This document shows positions 6,793 through 8,317 of a DNA stretch of 8,317 nt, in pieces. The position numbers and the translations under genes were made by a program. Origin of the DNA: Alistipes sp. (lineage in GTDB: Bacteria > Bacteroidota > Bacteroidia > Bacteroidales > Rikenellaceae); NCBI GenBank assembly GCA_017561105.1, contig JAFZDR010000020.1, positions 1 to 8,317 of the forward strand. Direction: 5' to 3'. The notes below the pieces were generated by a model. That model was not told the origin of the DNA and did not search any database. It saw only the letters and a program-made list of their open reading frames with translations. How positions within the stretch are numbered: the first letter of the stretch is position 1; every line of letters starts with the position of its first letter.

Positions 6793-7587
6793 ATGAAGAA
6801 GAGAATTTTAAAGCTTGCTCTTGTCGTGGTGGCGCTGTTCGCTACCGAGAGAGTAATGGCGTGGGGAGGTTTCGGCCATACCGTGATAGCGTATGCAGCC
6901 GAGCAGTTCCTCACTCCCGAGGCTAAGCAGAAATGTCATCACTACCTCCGTTCGACACTCGCTTTTCAGGCGTCGTGGATGGATCAGTACCGATCGATTG
7001 AGGGCTATACCGAGTGCGATAAGTGGCATAGCACAAATATCGATGCCAACTACAAGGTGGTCAAAGGATTGCCTTCGACCGGTGCCTACCATATCGAGCG
7101 CATCCGCAAGGAGATGCTCAATGGCGGCTACAAGACAATGTCCGATTCATTGGTGAAGGTCAACTTGCAGTACCTTATCCATATGATTGGCGACCACCAC
7201 TGCCCTGTGCATGTGCGTTGGAGCAAGAAGGAGCATCCCGAGTTCTTCTACAGCCTTAAGAAGAGTGGCAAGAAGCTCGGATATCACAAGTTCTGGGATG
7301 GCTCGATTGCATCTTGGCGTAAGGGCTGGACTGCAGACCGTTACTTCGAGGAGATGATTAAGCTGCCTAAATCGGCAATTAAGAAGGTGCAGAAGGGCGA
7401 TGGTTACACATGGACACAGGAGACGGCAGATGTGTCGCGTAAGTGTTTTAGACTGACACCGAAGGATACCGATATCTCAGAGTTGTCGCGCGAGGAGCGC
7501 GAGGCTATTCACGTTGTAGTCGATCGTCAGGCGCAGCGTGCGGCATATCGCTTGGCGGGAGTGTTGAATGAAATTTTTAAGGAGTAA
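6793..7587 (+). CDS. Secreted S1/P1-type zinc endonuclease, class A (A5)
   Basis: 264 aa with a signal peptide ending VMA before Trp24. The ligands are W24, H29 (WGGFGH), D64 (ASWMD), H79 (DKWHS), H130, D134, H140 (HMIGDHHCPVH), H165 and D169 (HKFWD), all at P1-like spacing. Met of the usual DMH is His135 here, giving three His residues near Asp134, an extra possible metal contact not seen in the other four. The loop VRWSKKEHPE matches that of A2. The RAAYRLAGVLNEIFKE tail is class-typical. The 33-bp leader is the longest gap in the array, free of Shine-Dalgarno, with CACAATAA repeated twice. The last two codons and the stop (AAG GAG TAA) supply a Shine-Dalgarno for B5. Exported single-strand-type nuclease function is well supported; target unknown. 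Confidence 0.94.
   Translation: MKKRILKLALVVVALFATERVMAWGGFGHTVIAYAAEQFLTPEAKQKCHHYLRSTLAFQASWMDQYRSIEGYTECDKWHSTNIDANYKVVKGLPSTGAYHIERIRKEMLNGGYKTMSDSLVKVNLQYLIHMIGDHHCPVHVRWSKKEHPEFFYSLKKSGKKLGYHKFWDGSIASWRKGWTADRYFEEMIKLPKSAIKKVQKGDGYTWTQETADVSRKCFRLTPKDTDISELSREEREAIHVVVDRQAQRAAYRLAGVLNEIFKE
7579..7584 (+). promoter_or_regulatory. Shine-Dalgarno AAGGAG of B5, inside the A5 coding end
   Basis: AAGGAG is formed by the last Lys and Glu codons of A5 and sits 9 nt before ATG 7594. A second weaker candidate, AAGGA 7586-7590, is too close to the ATG (3 nt). Placement inside A5 would couple B5 translation to A5 (inference). Confidence 0.6.
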
Positions 7588-7593
7588 GGACTT

Positions 7594-8317
7594 ATGAAGA
7601 AGATACTTTTGTTATGTGTGGCAATTCTTGTCGGAACGCTTTCGGCAAGTGCTTGGAAACCACAGTTGGATAAGGCGGTCCTGCTGGTTGCTTGCCAAAA
7701 CCTTAACCCGGCGGCACAGCGTACGCTGAAAAACTATATCGGTGAGGATCCTACCATGGTGGCAGGTTATCTGGCATCACTTCGCAAGAGTGGCAGTAAC
7801 CTCGAAACCAAGGGTTGGCACAGACTTCACCTCGACACAAATCTTCTCCCTGCAGCAAAGGATGAGAATGATGCATTGGTGCAGATTGAGAAGGCCTTGG
7901 CGGTGATTAAGAATCGCAAGAGCCATGATACCGAGGAGGTTACATTTGCCATCAGAACCGTGGCTAATCTCGTGATTGATATGCACAATATCGCAAATGT
8001 AACGCTCGAGAGCTATCCTGTATCTGCCAAGGATTTTCAGGTGAACACATCGAAAGGTACCGCGAATGGTCGTAAGGCCAATATCGTGCCGATGTCGTGG
8101 CGTTCGTTATGGACCAACACCTACACAAATTTCCACAGCGGATACTCGCCTCAGATGTATACCGAGGATATCGAGTTGATGTTTGGCGATAAGAAAGCGG
8201 AGTTTACTAAGGGCTCGTTGCGCGATTGGGCGCACGACATAGGTGGTTACACCTCGTCGGTTTACGACTTCTTGCAGAAGAACGATAACAACTTCCTTCA
8301 CGCTACAATTCAGGCAC
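7594..8317 (+). CDS. Class B S1/P1 nuclease-like pseudoenzyme (B5), 3' end truncated by window
   Basis: 241 codons are visible with no stop; about 20 residues, including the YRLA..LN tail, should lie beyond the edge. ATG 7594 is 6 bp after A5 in the same frame, with AAGGAG (7579-7584) 9 nt upstream, inside the A5 coding end. The signal peptide ends ASA before Trp21. It keeps W21, H76 (KGWHRLHLD) and D129 (IDMH). Other ligands are replaced: H6 by D26, first Asp by A61, H116 by N125, H126 by N135, and HKFWD by RSLWT. His131 is kept. The ligand pattern is the same as in B2 (W, H60 and D120 equivalents retained). The block ELMFGDKKAEFTKGSLRDW is the class B signature. Catalysis by the P1 mechanism is very unlikely. 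The function is unknown. Confidence 0.87.
   Translation, partial: MKKILLLCVAILVGTLSASAWKPQLDKAVLLVACQNLNPAAQRTLKNYIGEDPTMVAGYLASLRKSGSNLETKGWHRLHLDTNLLPAAKDENDALVQIEKALAVIKNRKSHDTEEVTFAIRTVANLVIDMHNIANVTLESYPVSAKDFQVNTSKGTANGRKANIVPMSWRSLWTNTYTNFHSGYSPQMYTEDIELMFGDKKAEFTKGSLRDWAHDIGGYTSSVYDFLQKNDNNFLHATIQA

Noticed and set aside
314..7587. Class A as zinc-dependent phospholipase C, a related fold with similar ligands
   Set aside because: Trp1-to-His spacing is 5 as in P1 nuclease rather than 13 as in Bacillus cereus PC-PLC, and the last ligand is Asp in HxxxD instead of Glu.
286..7593. CRISPR array, toxin-immunity cassette or mobile element
   Set aside because: The repeats are gene-sized paralogs, not short repeat-spacer units; there are no transposase, terminal inverted repeats or integrase, and B proteins are exported homologs of A, not a typical unrelated immunity protein. 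An inhibitor role for B remains only a possibility.
1..8317. Type IX secretion C-terminal domain or lipoprotein signal on these proteins
   Set aside because: All complete proteins end directly after the YRLA..LN helix, and cleavage sites are AxA or VMA before Trp/Phe with no lipobox Cys.

Overview
The window is one uninterrupted, co-directional (+ strand) tandem array of S1/P1-type zinc nuclease paralogs: nine complete genes plus one truncated gene at each edge. All encode exported proteins of about 257-266 aa. No other gene type is visible, and no promoter or terminator can be supported. Moderate GC, strong AAG/GAG preference, A-rich leaders without Shine-Dalgarno on several genes, and expansion of this nuclease family suggest a Bacteroidales bacterium, probably gut-associated. 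The genus cannot be fixed from this sequence.

The array alternates strictly between two classes. Class A genes (314-1114, 1940-2737, 3566-4360, 5164-5955, 6793-7587) carry all nine zinc ligands of the P1 nuclease cluster at nearly P1 spacing, starting with a Trp placed exactly at the predicted signal-peptidase cut. Class B genes (1-285 partial, 1121-1912, 2766-3554, 4372-5145, 5968-6759, 7594-8317 partial) share the signal peptide, the Trp/Phe start, the LTPEA-type helix and the C-terminal YRLA..LN signature. All of them have lost the HxxxD zinc pair and a variable number of other ligands, so they look like pseudoenzymes with intact reading frames. Layout: B0(partial)-A1-B1-A2-B2-A3-B3-A4-B4-A5-B5(partial), with a repeat period of about 1.60-1.65 kb per A+B module and gaps of only 6-33 bp.

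Interpretation (inference): a single long operon, or part of one, secretes five or more active nuclease variants, each paired with a catalytically dead partner. The dead partner could be a heterodimer subunit, a nucleic-acid-binding helper, an inhibitor or a chaperone. A-to-B gaps are on average shorter, and B start codons tend to have G-rich Shine-Dalgarno-like leaders, whereas A start codons tend to have A/C-rich leaders. This points to the A-B pair as the functional and evolutionary unit. Near-identical junctions at 229-336 and 1856-1962 and a mosaic pattern among the A genes indicate growth by unequal crossing-over with later divergence or gene conversion. The array runs off both ends, so its full size is unknown. 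I know of no described system with this layout, but I could not search for one.
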